Of a stretch of DNA of 7,732 nt, positions 6,702-7,732 are shown piece after piece. The notes below the pieces were generated by a model. The model was not told the origin of the DNA. It saw only the letters and a program-made list of their open reading frames with translations, and searched no databases. This stretch comes from Betaproteobacteria bacterium (lineage in GTDB: Bacteria; Desulfobacterota; Desulfovibrionia; Desulfovibrionales; Desulfovibrionaceae): assembly GCA_009778295.1 (NCBI GenBank), contig WRKB01000263.1, positions 1-7,732 on the forward strand, read 5' to 3'. Each line of letters opens with the position of its first letter. Position 1 is the first letter of the stretch. A program made the translations under genes and the position numbers.

Positions 6702-7732
6702 TCAGGACGAATATTCAATCAGGCGCTCGCTGATCAGGTCATAATCCAGTGCGTCCATGCGCATCCGCAACCAGGCGACGAGTTCCCCGCCTGATTGGTA
6801 CCGGTATCGCTCCAATTTGCTGAGCTGCTTCTCCATGGCACTGGGGGAACAGGACAGACTGGCCTTATACAGAACCGCCAGTTCTCTGGCGTCAGGCTTC
6901 GGCATGAGGGGCTTGTCTCTCCCCGGCACGGCCTCAGGCATATGCCCACGCAGCAGCACGCTGATTTCACGCAGGAGTTTTTCCGCCGCTTCCAGAAAGA
7001 GGGGGAGTTTCTCCTGCACATGAGGCCAATTTTTCTTTGTTGCAGCGCGTTCCAGCCCTTTGGCCATGTCCCCGAGAGCCTTGGCCCCCACTCCATAGCT
7101 GGCCCCCTTAATACCGTGCGCCATAATGGCGAATTCCGCCGGATTCGCCGTTTCCTTCTTGCTCAGGCATCGCATCTGCTCCAGAAGCTGCGGCGTGTTG
7201 ACGGCATACGAACGCAACACCTCAAAAAAAGTCTCTTCACTGCCGAAGCGCGACACGGCCTCCTGCATATCCAGACCTTCAACGCTATGCGTGATGCCCG
7301 CTGCCGGCGTGGTTGCATCCCGCGCATCTGCCTGGAACGGTAACAGTACATCACTCCACCGCCTCCGAGGTGCATCCTCGCGGATTTCCTGCCGAGCGTC
7401 CTTTACCCACTTGTTAATAATCGCATCCAGCTTTGAGGGATCAATAGGTTTGCCCAAAAAAGCCTGAAATCCCTGGTCGAGAAATTTTTTTTCATTACCG
7501 GCAATGACGTTGGCCGTGAGGATGATAACCGGCACCGACAGGGCATGGTCGGTGCCTATGGCCCGGATACGGCGCAGCGCTTCAACGCCGTCCATACCCG
7601 CCATCATGTGATCCATGAAGATGGCGCTGTAGCGGCGGGCCTGCTTGGAGCGCATCAGCTTAACCGCCTGCTGGCCGCTGGTGACGCAATCCACCGACAT
7701 GCCGTACCGTTGCAACATACCTTTGGCCACCC
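6702..7732 (-). CDS. Hybrid sensor histidine kinase, C-terminal part: receiver domain + HPt domain + conserved tail (5' end outside window)
   Basis: This is the C-terminal phosphorelay part of a larger signalling protein. About 343 residues are visible (numbered here from the GTG at 7730, which encodes an internal Val and is not a start). The receiver lacks its first strand and acidic pair, which lie beyond the window. It shows the phospho-acceptor Asp40 in FMDHMMAGMDG, Thr72 in ILTAN and Lys94 in GKPID. After a polar linker (about 110-150) comes an HPt domain (about 151-262) with the phosphorylatable His205 in AHGIKGAS. A final 70-residue segment (about 275-342) has the pattern LxxLERYRYQSGGELVAWL. 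This order is typical of Desulfovibrio hybrid kinases, normally with PAS or other sensor domains and a kinase core upstream; those parts are inferred. A stand-alone receiver-HPt protein is the alternative. Signal and output are unknown. It ends 228 bases before the epimerase. Confidence 0.88.
   Translation of the reverse strand, partial: VAKGMLQRYGMSVDCVTSGQQAVKLMRSKQARRYSAIFMDHMMAGMDGVEALRRIRAIGTDHALSVPVIILTANVIAGNEKKFLDQGFQAFLGKPIDPSKLDAIINKWVKDARQEIREDAPRRRWSDVLLPFQADARDATTPAAGITHSVEGLDMQEAVSRFGSEETFFEVLRSYAVNTPQLLEQMRCLSKKETANPAEFAIMAHGIKGASYGVGAKALGDMAKGLERAATKKNWPHVQEKLPLFLEAAEKLLREISVLLRGHMPEAVPGRDKPLMPKPDARELAVLYKASLSCSPSAMEKQLSKLERYRYQSGGELVAWLRMRMDALDYDLISERLIEYSS

Noticed and set aside
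7728..7730. GTG as the start of a stand-alone receiver-HPt protein
   Set aside because: It falls after the first strand and acidic pair expected of a receiver domain, so the codon is internal.

Overview
The window comes from a sulfate-reducing bacterium, most likely Desulfovibrio or a close relative (Desulfovibrionaceae). This rests on a complete aprB-aprA pair followed by qmoA and the first part of qmoB, the usual gene order in that group. It also fits the moderately GC-rich coding sequence and the Desulfovibrio-like protein sequences. No rRNA, tRNA, insertion sequence, phage gene or CRISPR array was seen.

All six genes lie on the minus strand, so transcription runs from high to low coordinates. 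In that order they are: the C-terminal part of a hybrid sensor histidine kinase (receiver + HPt + conserved tail; its N-terminus is beyond base 7732); a 228-base gap rich in hairpins; a WbpP/TviC-type UDP-N-acetylglucosamine 4-epimerase; a gap of about 340 bases that holds a probable terminator for the epimerase and must hold the apr promoter; aprB; aprA; a gap of about 320 bases with a strong hairpin after aprA and a second terminator-like hairpin just upstream of qmoA; qmoA; and qmoB, which is cut by the window start.

Functionally, AprBA reduces adenosine 5'-phosphosulfate (APS) to sulfite and AMP in the cytoplasm. QmoABC is the membrane-associated quinone-interacting complex thought to supply its electrons from menaquinol. 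The epimerase (UDP-sugar supply for surface polysaccharide) and the kinase look like unrelated neighbours, separated from the apr genes by a terminator.

The gene content is well known and I see no new multi-gene system. The points worth a second look are non-coding or local: the two hairpins that could set the apr:qmo expression ratio, the Ala/Glu-rich linker in QmoB, the conserved tail after the HPt domain, the long aprB leader, and the structured gap upstream of the epimerase with its faint, probably coincidental, resemblance to a cobalamin riboswitch core.
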